From CBDDFV01 sp965227335 (GTDB lineage Bacteria > Planctomycetota > Phycisphaerae > Phycisphaerales > SM1A02): a DNA stretch of 64,000 nucleotides. The position numbers were made by a program, and so were the translations under genes. Every line of letters begins with the position of its first letter. Position 1 is the first letter of the stretch. Where the stretch lies: NCBI GenBank assembly GCA_965227335.1, contig CBDDFV010000009.1, positions 682,001-746,000 on the forward strand. The letters run 5' to 3'. Of this stretch, positions 57,765 to 64,000 are shown in pieces. The notes beneath the pieces were generated by a model. It was not told the DNA's origin. It searched no databases and saw nothing but the letters and a program-made list of their open reading frames with translations.

Positions 57765-59450
57765 ATACTGATGCAGATGAGAGAGTGAAGGTGGGTTACG
57801 GGCAGGCGCCCCACGCCGCGAGCAGGACCGCAAGGTCGCCGGCGTTCACCACGCCGTCGTTGTTGAGGTCGGCCGGGCAGGGATCTTCCATGACGGGGGC
57901 GTCGACCTGAGCCTCGATCGCGCCCATGTCGATGGCGCCGAACGCGGGGACGCCGCCGTCGGCGATCTCGGGCTGGTCGACGACGCGGCACTGGCCGAGG
58001 AGATCGGTGGAGGCCATGAGGCCGACGCCGGCCAGCGTATTGCCGCCGTCCACCGTCCCGTCGCCGCCGATCACGAGACGGTAGTCATCGTCATCCGTGC
58101 CGGAGACGTTGTCCGCTCCGTTGGGGTCGACCCACGGACCGTTGTCGTTGATGTTGCCCTCTCCGGGCCAGCCGTCGTGAATGTTGCTGTAGGTCGCGTT
58201 GATCACGCCGCCATCCTGTTCGGCGAAGATCGGCAGGGTGCCGATGGGGCCACGGCGGGCGATGGAGTTGACGACGGTGACCGTCGCCAGACCGGTGGCG
58301 CGAATGGCGGCGCCGATCGCCGCGGGAGGTGCGGCGCAGATGTCGCACAGCTTTGCGGCCTGGTCGGCGCAGAGCTGGTCCCACTGATTGTTGCAGCAGA
58401 ACGGGTCCTGGTCGCAGACCACATTCTGGCACTCGGCGTCCTCACAGCCGGGGGTACCGTTGGGGGCGCAGCAGTCCCCGGTATTCGGAGCACAAACGTC
58501 GCATACCTCGGCGGCGATATCTGCACAAATCTGATCCCACTCGACCTCACAGCAGAATGAATCCTGCCCGCAGACCTGCGCCTGGCAAACCGGGACATCG
58601 CAGCCCGGCGTCCCATTCGGCATGCAGCAGTCCGACATTCCAGCGAGGGCGCCGCCTGAGCTGACATTGTCGCCGAATGAGCAGTTGACGACCTCGATGT
58701 TCGCGCCCTCGCCCTCGATGTCGACGCCGCCGGACCCCAGGTTGCTCTGGTTGGCGTTGAAGAGACAGTTGATGAACAACGCCGACGTGGGCGGGCTGCC
58801 GATTCGTAGCGCCCCGCCAAGACCATCGGCGGTGTTGGCCGTGAAGCGACAGTTGACGATCACGGCGTCCACGCCCTGGATGCGGGCGCCGCCGCCGCCT
58901 CCGTTCGAATGGTTGTTTCGGATGATGCAGTTGCTGATCCGGACGCCCGCGGCCGCATCGCTGATCTGGAAGCCGCCGCCCGCAATGGTGGCGTTCCCGC
59001 CGGTCAGCGTCAGGCCGTCTAGGACTGAGTCGGCGCTGCCGTTGGCGAAGGTGATGATCCGACCCCCGACGCCGCCGCCGTCGACGATCGTCGCCTCGGG
59101 ACCGTCCGTGCTGCGGATCGTGAGCGTCTTGTTCACGGTGATGATGTTCTCGTTGTACACGCCCGGAGCGATGATGATCTCATCGCCCGGCGCGGCGGCG
59201 GCGACGGCGGCGCCGATCGTGGCGAAATCGCCGGGGACGTTGATATCGGCCGCGAGGGCCGAAGCAGCCGTGAAAAGGAGCGTGGTCGCGGCGAGGACGC
59301 CGGTCTGGTGCTGGGAAATCATGGTTCTCTCCTGAGTGGTGTCGTGCGGGTGGGAGGGGGTGGAAAGCCCCGCTCTGCTCAAAACACACCGGACCGCGTC
59401 GGGCCGCGCAATGACCCGTGAGATTTTTTTCGGAGCGTTTCGCCGGCTCC
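57667..59450. repeat. tandem segmental duplication, unit A
   Basis: This segment runs from within ccoS (codon 36) through the first beta-helix gene to about 128 bases before its start. Its left 130 bases match 59477-59604 with only a few differences, at a constant offset of 1810. The sequence upstream of the beta-helix start (for example AAAGCCCCGCTCTGCTCA and CGTCGGGCCGCGCAATGAC) matches that upstream of the second gene. The boundary on the right lies after CGTTTCGCCGGC. The unit copy is at 59477-61073. Confidence 0.85.
57796..59322 (-). CDS. secreted right-handed beta-helix protein with Cys-rich inserts and dockerin (copy A)
   Basis: The start is ATG 59322 (508 residues), with CAGGAGA upstream. 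The signal peptide is TGVLAATTLLFTAASALAA. Residues about 25-220 are beta-helix repeats (DGLTLTGGNATIAGGGFQISDAAAGVRISNCIIRNNHSNGG in pattern). Then come two Cys-rich modules (CCMPNGTPGCDVPVC ... FCCEVEWDQICADIAAEVCDVC, and CCAPNGTPGCEDAEC ... FCCNNQWDQLCADQAAKLCDIC), followed by more beta-helix with a DNA-typical SIARRGPIGTLPIF strand and a C-terminal single dockerin loop (CPADLNNDGVVNAGDLAVLLAAWGACP in pattern). It is a surface or secreted protein of unknown binding role. Confidence 0.88.
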   Translation of the reverse strand: MISQHQTGVLAATTLLFTAASALAADINVPGDFATIGAAVAAAAPGDEIIIAPGVYNENIITVNKTLTIRSTDGPEATIVDGGGVGGRIITFANGSADSVLDGLTLTGGNATIAGGGFQISDAAAGVRISNCIIRNNHSNGGGGGARIQGVDAVIVNCRFTANTADGLGGALRIGSPPTSALFINCLFNANQSNLGSGGVDIEGEGANIEVVNCSFGDNVSSGGALAGMSDCCMPNGTPGCDVPVCQAQVCGQDSFCCEVEWDQICADIAAEVCDVCAPNTGDCCAPNGTPGCEDAECQNVVCDQDPFCCNNQWDQLCADQAAKLCDICAAPPAAIGAAIRATGLATVTVVNSIARRGPIGTLPIFAEQDGGVINATYSNIHDGWPGEGNINDNGPWVDPNGADNVSGTDDDDYRLVIGGDGTVDGGNTLAGVGLMASTDLLGQCRVVDQPEIADGGVPAFGAIDMGAIEAQVDAPVMEDPCPADLNNDGVVNAGDLAVLLAAWGACP

Positions 59451-59478
59451 GCTCCCATGCCGCCGGGCTCGCCGGCCA

Positions 59479-59573
59479 CGCCCGGCGTCCGCGTGCGGCT
59501 GGACGATGACGACTCCGATGTGAGAAAAGACGCGGACGAGCCGGAAGATCCAGCCCGCCCGCGTCGTGAGTAG
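59479..59573 (+). pseudogene. duplicated 3-prime end of ccoS
   Basis: The plus strand encodes residues 36-66 of CcoS again (TPGVRVRLDDDDSDVRKDAD and the rest to PARPRRE, stop TAG at 59571-59573). Two or three substitutions distinguish it from the true copy (MLL became VRL). It has no start codon, no membrane helix and no ribosome site. It arose when the segment that begins within ccoS was duplicated. Confidence 0.9.
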
Positions 59574-59604
59574 ATACGGATGCAGATGAGAGAGTGAAGG
59601 TGGG

Positions 59605-60945
59605 TTACGGGCAGGCGCCCCACGCCGCGAGCAGGACCGCGAGGTCGCCGGCGTTCACCACGCCGTCGTTGTTGAGGTCGGCCGGGCAGGGGTCGACGGC
59701 CGGGGTCAGTTGGGCTTCCGCGGCGCCCATGTCGATGGTGCCGAAGACCGGGACGCCGTTGTCGACGATGTCAGGCTGGTTGACGACGCGGTCGCCACCG
59801 TAGAAGTCGTTCGCGACCATCAGGCCGATCGCTGCGCTGGTGTCGCCGCCGTCGACGGTGCCGCCGCCGTTGATCTTCAGGCGGAAGTCATCGTCCAGGG
59901 TGCCGATGATGTCGTCCGGACCATCGCCATCGACAAAGGGTCCGGGGTCGTCGATGTTGCCGGCGCCGGGATAGAAGCCCTGGATGTTGCTATAGGTGAT
60001 TGTCAGCGTCGCGCCAGTGCTCGGGTCCACGACCTGTTCACCTCCGCTCCCGCCGATGCGCACGATGCTGTTCGCCACGGTCACGGTTGACTCGAAGACG
60101 GCGTTGATCGAACCACCGGAGGGACCGCAGGCCCCGCAGAGGTCGATGGCGTGGTCAGCACAGAGCTGGTCCCACTGGGTGTCGCAGCAGAACGGATCCT
60201 CATCGCAAACGGTGTTCTGGCAGGATTGCCAGTCGCAGCCCGGCGTGCCGTTTGCCTGGCAGCAGTTGGATACGCCGACGTTGGAACCGGCGTTGCGGGT
60301 AAACGTGCAGTTGATGACCTCAACGGACGTGCCGTCGCCGCTGGCCTCGAGCCCGCCGCCGCCGTCAATCGCCTCGTTGGCGTTGAAGATGCAATTGACG
60401 AAGAGCGCCGAGGCGGGAGGGTTGGCGACGCGGACGGCTCCGCCGCCGGTGCCGGCGGTGTTCCGAAGGAACAGGCAGTTGAGGAACCGGGCGTCCTCGC
60501 CGCGCACTCGGGCTCCGCCGCCGTTTACGTTCGAGTTGTTGTCCCGGATGATGCAGTCGGCGACAATGACGCCTGCGGCGCCGTCGCCGATCTGGAGGCC
60601 GCCGCCGCCCTGGGTCGCGTCGCCGCCGGTCAGGGTGAAGCCGCGAAGCTCCGAGTCATCGCCGCCCGAGATGAAGTTGAAGCATCGGCCGGATCCGCCG
60701 GCGTCGACGGTGGTCGCCGCCGCGCCGCCGGTGCTCACGATGAGCAGCGTCTTGTCGATCGTGATTCCATTTTCGTTGTACACGCCAGGGCCGACGATCA
60801 CGGTGTCGCCCGCCGTCGCCGCGGCGACGGCGCCCGTAATGGTCGCGAAGTCGCCCGGCACATTAAGGTCCGCCGCGAACGCCGAAGCGGCGGTGAACAG
60901 AAGCGTGGTCGCGGCAAGGACGCCGGTCTGGTGCTGAGAAGTCAT
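59605..60945 (-). CDS. secreted beta-helix protein with Cys-rich insert and dockerin (copy B)
   Basis: The start is ATG 60945 (446 residues); the longer frame to 61083 is upstream repeat sequence. The signal peptide is TGVLAATTLLFTAASAFAA. The beta-helix is like that of copy A but clearly diverged (GFTLTGGDATQGGGGLQIGDGAAGVIVADCIIRDNNSN in pattern). One Cys-rich module (CCQANGTPGCDWQSC ... FCCDTQWDQLCADHAIDLCGAC) follows, then further beta-helix, and the dockerin sequence is identical to copy A. The protein is 62 residues shorter than copy A, mainly because one Cys module is missing. Confidence 0.88.
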   Translation of the reverse strand: MTSQHQTGVLAATTLLFTAASAFAADLNVPGDFATITGAVAAATAGDTVIVGPGVYNENGITIDKTLLIVSTGGAAATTVDAGGSGRCFNFISGGDDSELRGFTLTGGDATQGGGGLQIGDGAAGVIVADCIIRDNNSNVNGGGARVRGEDARFLNCLFLRNTAGTGGGAVRVANPPASALFVNCIFNANEAIDGGGGLEASGDGTSVEVINCTFTRNAGSNVGVSNCCQANGTPGCDWQSCQNTVCDEDPFCCDTQWDQLCADHAIDLCGACGPSGGSINAVFESTVTVANSIVRIGGSGGEQVVDPSTGATLTITYSNIQGFYPGAGNIDDPGPFVDGDGPDDIIGTLDDDFRLKINGGGTVDGGDTSAAIGLMVANDFYGGDRVVNQPDIVDNGVPVFGTIDMGAAEAQLTPAVDPCPADLNNDGVVNAGDLAVLLAAWGACP

Positions 60946-61125
60946 GGTTCTCTCCTGAGTGTTTCGTGTTCTTGGGGGGCGGGGTCGGAAAGCCCCGCTC
61001 TGCTCAGAACACACCGGACCGCGTCGGGCCGCGCAATGACGATCACGAGTTTTCTCGTCGCGTTTCGCCGGCGCCGATCGCAAGTGTCCTGGTCCCGGGC
61101 GCTTCGGATCCGTCGGTTCAGACCG

Positions 61126-61131
61126 TACAAT
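61126..61131 (+). promoter_or_regulatory. candidate -10 element for the ECF sigma gene
   Basis: TACAAT (5 of 6) ends 6 bases before the GTG at 61138, with no Shine-Dalgarno between, which suggests a leaderless transcript. The -35 (TTCGGA at 61103-61108, 17-base spacer) is weak. Confidence 0.4.
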
Positions 61132-61137
61132 GTCGCC

Positions 61138-61728
61138 GTGAGTGGAGAGGTCACCCAGGTGCTCGAGGCGATGGCCGCGTCAACCGACGATCCGACGGAG
61201 GCGTCGGCCCGGCTGTTGCATCTCGTCTATCCGGAACTCCGCGCCCTCGCCCAGAGCTACTTCGGCGGGCAGCGGTCCGATCACACGCTCCAGGCCACGG
61301 CCCTTGTGCACGAGGCGTTCATCAAACTCGTCGAGTCGCCGACGGCGGCGGACCGCGAGTGGTCGGGGCGGGGGCACTTCTTCGCCGTCGCCGCGAAGGC
61401 GATGCGGCAGATCCTGTCCAATCACGCCCGGGACCGACAGGCGCAGAAGCGGGGCGGCGGCGCGCCGATCCTGAGCATCCAGACCGACCAGACGCCGCAC
61501 TACGAGGCCCCGATCGATCTGATCGACCTCGATGATGCGCTCGACGAGCTGGAAACCCTGGATCCGCGACAGGCCCGGATCGTGGAGATGCGGTTCTTCG
61601 CGGGCATGAGCGTCGCCGAAACCGCGCGTCTGCTCCAGGTGTCGGAAAGGACCGTCACGCTCGACTGGCGGATGGCGTCAACCTGGTTGCGTCAGCGTCT
61701 CGACGCCGATCCGGAATCGGGTCCGTGA
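61138..61728 (+). CDS. ECF-type RNA polymerase sigma factor (planctomycete X6-type)
   Basis: The protein has 196 residues and starts at GTG 61138. The N-terminus EVTQVLEAMAASTDDPTEASARLLHLVYPELRALAQSYFGGQRSDHTLQATALVHEAFIKLVE in pattern matches the sigma-70 X6 family (TIGR02999 type), and region 4 is AGMSVAETARLLQVSERTVTLDWRMASTWLRQRL. These sigma factors are abundant in Planctomycetes next to Ser/Thr kinase genes. It overlaps the kinase start as GTGA, so the two are made together. Confidence 0.93.
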   Translation: MSGEVTQVLEAMAASTDDPTEASARLLHLVYPELRALAQSYFGGQRSDHTLQATALVHEAFIKLVESPTAADREWSGRGHFFAVAAKAMRQILSNHARDRQAQKRGGGAPILSIQTDQTPHYEAPIDLIDLDDALDELETLDPRQARIVEMRFFAGMSVAETARLLQVSERTVTLDWRMASTWLRQRLDADPESGP

Positions 61729-64000
61729 CGCCCGAGGAATACCAGCGGGCCCGTGCCGCGCTTCACGAAGCGGCGGACCGGCCGGCGGAGGAGCGGACGG
61801 CGGTGTACGACGCCCACGCCCTCGATCCCGAACTCCGCGACTATGTCGAATCGATGCTCACCGACGAGAGCGTCGCGGCGGGACGCGCGCTCGAGGCGGA
61901 CTTCGGGCAGTCGCTCGAGACCACGCTCCGTGATCTCGGCTTCGAGCGCCCGATTCCCGAACGCGTCGGGCGGTATCGGATCATCCGGAAGATCGGCGAA
62001 GGCGGCGCCGGCGTGGTGTACGAGGCGGAGCAGGATACGCCGCAACGCACCGTCGCCCTCAAGCTCCTGCGGTTCGGATTCCAGAGCAGCGCGGATCGAC
62101 GTCGCTTCGCCCGGGAGGCGGAGATCCTCGGACGCCTCCGCCATCCGGGCGTCGCCCACATCTTCGAGGCGGGCGTGGTCGAACTGGGCGGCGTGTCGAC
62201 GGCGTTTCTCGCCATGGAGTTCATCGAGGGCGAGCCGTTCGACGCGTATCTCAGACGGAAGCGGCCCGATCGCCTCGCGATCGTCGAACTCGTCGCCCGC
62301 ATCGGCGACGCCGTGCACCATGCGCACCAGCAGGGCGTCGTGCATCGCGATCTGAAACCCGGCAACATCCTTGTCGAGGACGAGGCGGACGGACCCGGAC
62401 GGCCGCGGGTCGTGGACTTCGGCATTGCGCGGCTGGTGGAGGGCGACGCCCCGGCGGTCACGATGACCGGACACGTCATCGGCACCCTTCCATACATGAG
62501 CCCGGAGCAGCTCAAGGGCGGCGGCGCCGCGGCCGACGTCCGCATCGACGTCTACGCGCTGGGCGTGATGCTGTACGAAGCGCTGACCGGACGCCATCCG
62601 TTCGGCGATGTCGCGGCCCGACCGCTGCCGGAAGCGGCGCGGATCATCTGCGAGCAGGAGCCGCCCCGCCTCGGGAGCGTGGACCGCCGGCTCCGCGGCG
62701 ACCTCGAGACGATCGCCGCCGCGGCGCTCGCACGCGACATCGACCAACGCTCTCCGTCCGTCTCCGAATTCGCGGGCGATCTGCGTCGGTTCCTCAATGA
62801 TGAACCCATCATCGCGCGGCCGGCCACCCGGCTCTACCAGATCCGGAAGTTCGTGCGTCGCCACCGGCCGCTCGTGGCGAGCGTGGGCGCGATCATGACG
62901 GCTCTCACCGCGGCGCTGATCATCGTGACCATCACCCTGCGCAGCGAGGCCGCCCAGCGGCGACTTGCGGAGACACGTCTCGATGAAGCGGAGTTTCGCG
63001 CGTACGTGGCGGACGTCGCGCTGGCGTTCGCGGCCGTGGAGTCGGGCGACGTGCGCGAGGCGAGTCGACGCTCTGAGAAATGGCCCGAGCGCTTTCGCGG
63101 GTGGGAGGCCGATCATCTCGCAGCCATGCTGGACGAGAGCATTCTGACCATCGACACCGGCGTGTACGTCGACGGCGCCAGCCTGACGGCGGACGGGCGA
63201 ACGATCTGGGCGCGGCTGCGGGAAAATCGCGAGGCGGAGACCATGTTCTTCGGCGCCTGGAACGCCCTCACCGGCGAACCCGTGCCGGCGAATCCGGCGG
63301 TGATCAAATGTCCACGCGGCGTGTGTACGAGCACCCAGGATGGCGAGGCGCTCGTGTGTTGCGATCGCAAGACCGGGGTGGTGACGCTCATCGATCCGTT
63401 GGGACGGCGGCCCGATCGGGTCCTCGCGCCTGATCCGGCGCTGACTGCGAGCCCGGGGGGCGCCGCCGGCGTCGGGTCGCCGACGGACGACCTCACGTTC
63501 TGGATCGCCTCGCCCGGGATCGCGGTCGTGCGTCAGGCCGAGCGATGGCGGCTCGCCGGCGCCACTCGCGGGCTCGATTTCAGCGAACACGGCGCCTTTC
63601 TCGCGGCGGCGGAGACGAGGCGGTCCAAAGGCGGTCAGGTCCGGCTCTGGACGACCTCCGACGACGCGCCGGTCGCCCGCTGGACGGCGGAGCGCTTCGG
63701 CATCACCGCGATCGTCGCCTGCTCGGACGCGCGCTCGATCCTGCTTCGTTCGAACAATGACACCGTCATGCGTGTCGAGTGGGACGGCGACACCGCGAGC
63801 GTCATGTGGAAGAAGATGGATCTGGTGGGCGGCCCGGTGCGCGGCGCGATGCGGCTCGCTCCGGACGACGCCTTCGCCATCGGAGTCAACGGCGATGTCA
63901 TCAACACCTGGGATCCGGAGACCGGTGACCTCCTGAATCAGTTTCGCGGTCACGAGACGGCCGTCGCCGGGGTGAGCCGCCCCCGGTCCGGACGTTTCGC
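61725..64000 (+). CDS. Ser/Thr protein kinase with membrane span and C-terminal beta-propeller (partial)
   Basis: The gene starts at GTG 61725 and is open to the window end (758 codons). An N-terminal 80-residue helical region is followed by the kinase domain: IGEGGAGVVYEAEQ (P-loop), VALKLLRF (Lys), GVVHRDLKPGNILVEDE (catalytic loop), VVDFGIARL (DFG) and GTLPYMSPEQLKGGGA. A hydrophobic helix (LVASVGAIMTALTAALIIVTITL) at about 385 anchors it. The remaining part has beta-strand repeats of the WD40/Kelch type (SLTADGRTIWARL, WDPETGDLLNQFRGHE), still in progress at the edge. It is probably a receptor-like kinase working with the upstream ECF sigma factor. Confidence 0.9.
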   Translation, partial: MTPEEYQRARAALHEAADRPAEERTAVYDAHALDPELRDYVESMLTDESVAAGRALEADFGQSLETTLRDLGFERPIPERVGRYRIIRKIGEGGAGVVYEAEQDTPQRTVALKLLRFGFQSSADRRRFAREAEILGRLRHPGVAHIFEAGVVELGGVSTAFLAMEFIEGEPFDAYLRRKRPDRLAIVELVARIGDAVHHAHQQGVVHRDLKPGNILVEDEADGPGRPRVVDFGIARLVEGDAPAVTMTGHVIGTLPYMSPEQLKGGGAAADVRIDVYALGVMLYEALTGRHPFGDVAARPLPEAARIICEQEPPRLGSVDRRLRGDLETIAAAALARDIDQRSPSVSEFAGDLRRFLNDEPIIARPATRLYQIRKFVRRHRPLVASVGAIMTALTAALIIVTITLRSEAAQRRLAETRLDEAEFRAYVADVALAFAAVESGDVREASRRSEKWPERFRGWEADHLAAMLDESILTIDTGVYVDGASLTADGRTIWARLRENREAETMFFGAWNALTGEPVPANPAVIKCPRGVCTSTQDGEALVCCDRKTGVVTLIDPLGRRPDRVLAPDPALTASPGGAAGVGSPTDDLTFWIASPGIAVVRQAERWRLAGATRGLDFSEHGAFLAAAETRRSKGGQVRLWTTSDDAPVARWTAERFGITAIVACSDARSILLRSNNDTVMRVEWDGDTASVMWKKMDLVGGPVRGAMRLAPDDAFAIGVNGDVINTWDPETGDLLNQFRGHETAVAGVSRPRSGRF

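Larger units (their letters stand above)
59477..61073. repeat. tandem segmental duplication, unit B
   Basis: This is a second copy of the 57667-59450 segment in the same orientation, starting 26 bases after unit A ends. It holds the copied ccoS tail, the intergenic spacer, the second beta-helix gene and the shared upstream region. It is about 190 bases shorter than unit A because the gene has one Cys-rich module instead of two. Confidence 0.85.

Noticed and set aside
57765..57795. Terminator between ccoS and the convergent beta-helix gene
   Set aside because: The 31 bases hold no stable hairpin. Either gene may end further inside its neighbour.

Overview
The window is GC-rich, densely coded DNA that most resembles a planctomycete of the class Phycisphaerae. 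The main reasons are the repeated C-terminal 'GC-type' dockerin on secreted proteins (pattern CPADLNNDGVVNAGDLAVLLAAWG, in six intact genes plus one relic), an ECF sigma factor paired with a Ser/Thr kinase/beta-propeller protein, a WXG100/FtsK-like cluster, and a fused CcoN-CcoO oxidase. No rRNA, IS element, phage gene or CRISPR array was seen. Two tRNAs are present, Arg(TCT) and Val(GAC). The assignment rests on gene style only; no database search was possible.

Layout. 1-4.6 kb (minus): a type VII-like cluster made of a WXG100-like protein, a coiled-coil protein, a small Trp-rich protein and an FtsK-like ATPase cut by the window edge, preceded by a pentapeptide-repeat membrane protein. 4.7-13.1 kb (plus): tRNA-Arg, two paralogous secreted zinc metalloproteases with dockerins, a PepSY-FKBP isomerase coupled to an M3 oligopeptidase, and a DUF481 outer-membrane barrel. 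13.3-22.8 kb: tRNA-Val and mixed housekeeping genes (SRPBCC, CPxCG protein, DJ-1/PfpI, hydrolase, MFS, zinc metallopeptidase plus ATP-grasp, MscS, a DUF6236-like protein, a decayed dockerin tail, an exported SDR). 22.8-26.3 kb (minus): pstSCAB phosphate transporter. 26.4-32.2 kb (plus): sigma factor, anti-sigma-like protein, TPR-CHAT protease and secreted subtilisin, probably one operon. 32.3-37 kb: FG-GAP/VCBS dockerin protein, GNAT, formylglycine-generating enzyme, prepilin.

37.2-45.1 kb (minus): a compact histidine operon, hisG-C-B-H-F-(A-I-E fusion)-D followed by tyrA, preceded by a his-attenuator (leader peptide with seven His codons, antiterminator and terminator). 45.2-57.8 kb (plus): a low-oxygen module made of a SpoIIE-type phosphatase, a FixL-like haem-PAS histidine kinase, a NarL-type response regulator, an HPF/RaiA-like protein, then a cbb3 oxidase cluster (ccoNO fusion, Q, mono-haem P, G, H-like, TauE/SafE-like, I, S). 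57.7-61.1 kb: a tandem segmental duplication carrying two secreted beta-helix dockerin genes and a copied tail of ccoS. 61.1-64 kb: ECF sigma factor and a Ser/Thr kinase that runs off the end.

The observations I rate highest are the his attenuator upstream of a hisA-hisI-hisE fusion, the FixL-like kinase that keeps the haem His and distal Arg next to cbb3 oxidase and a ribosome hibernation factor, the sigma/CHAT/subtilisin operon, and the duplicated ccoS-tail/beta-helix unit whose flanks are nearly identical while its core has diverged.
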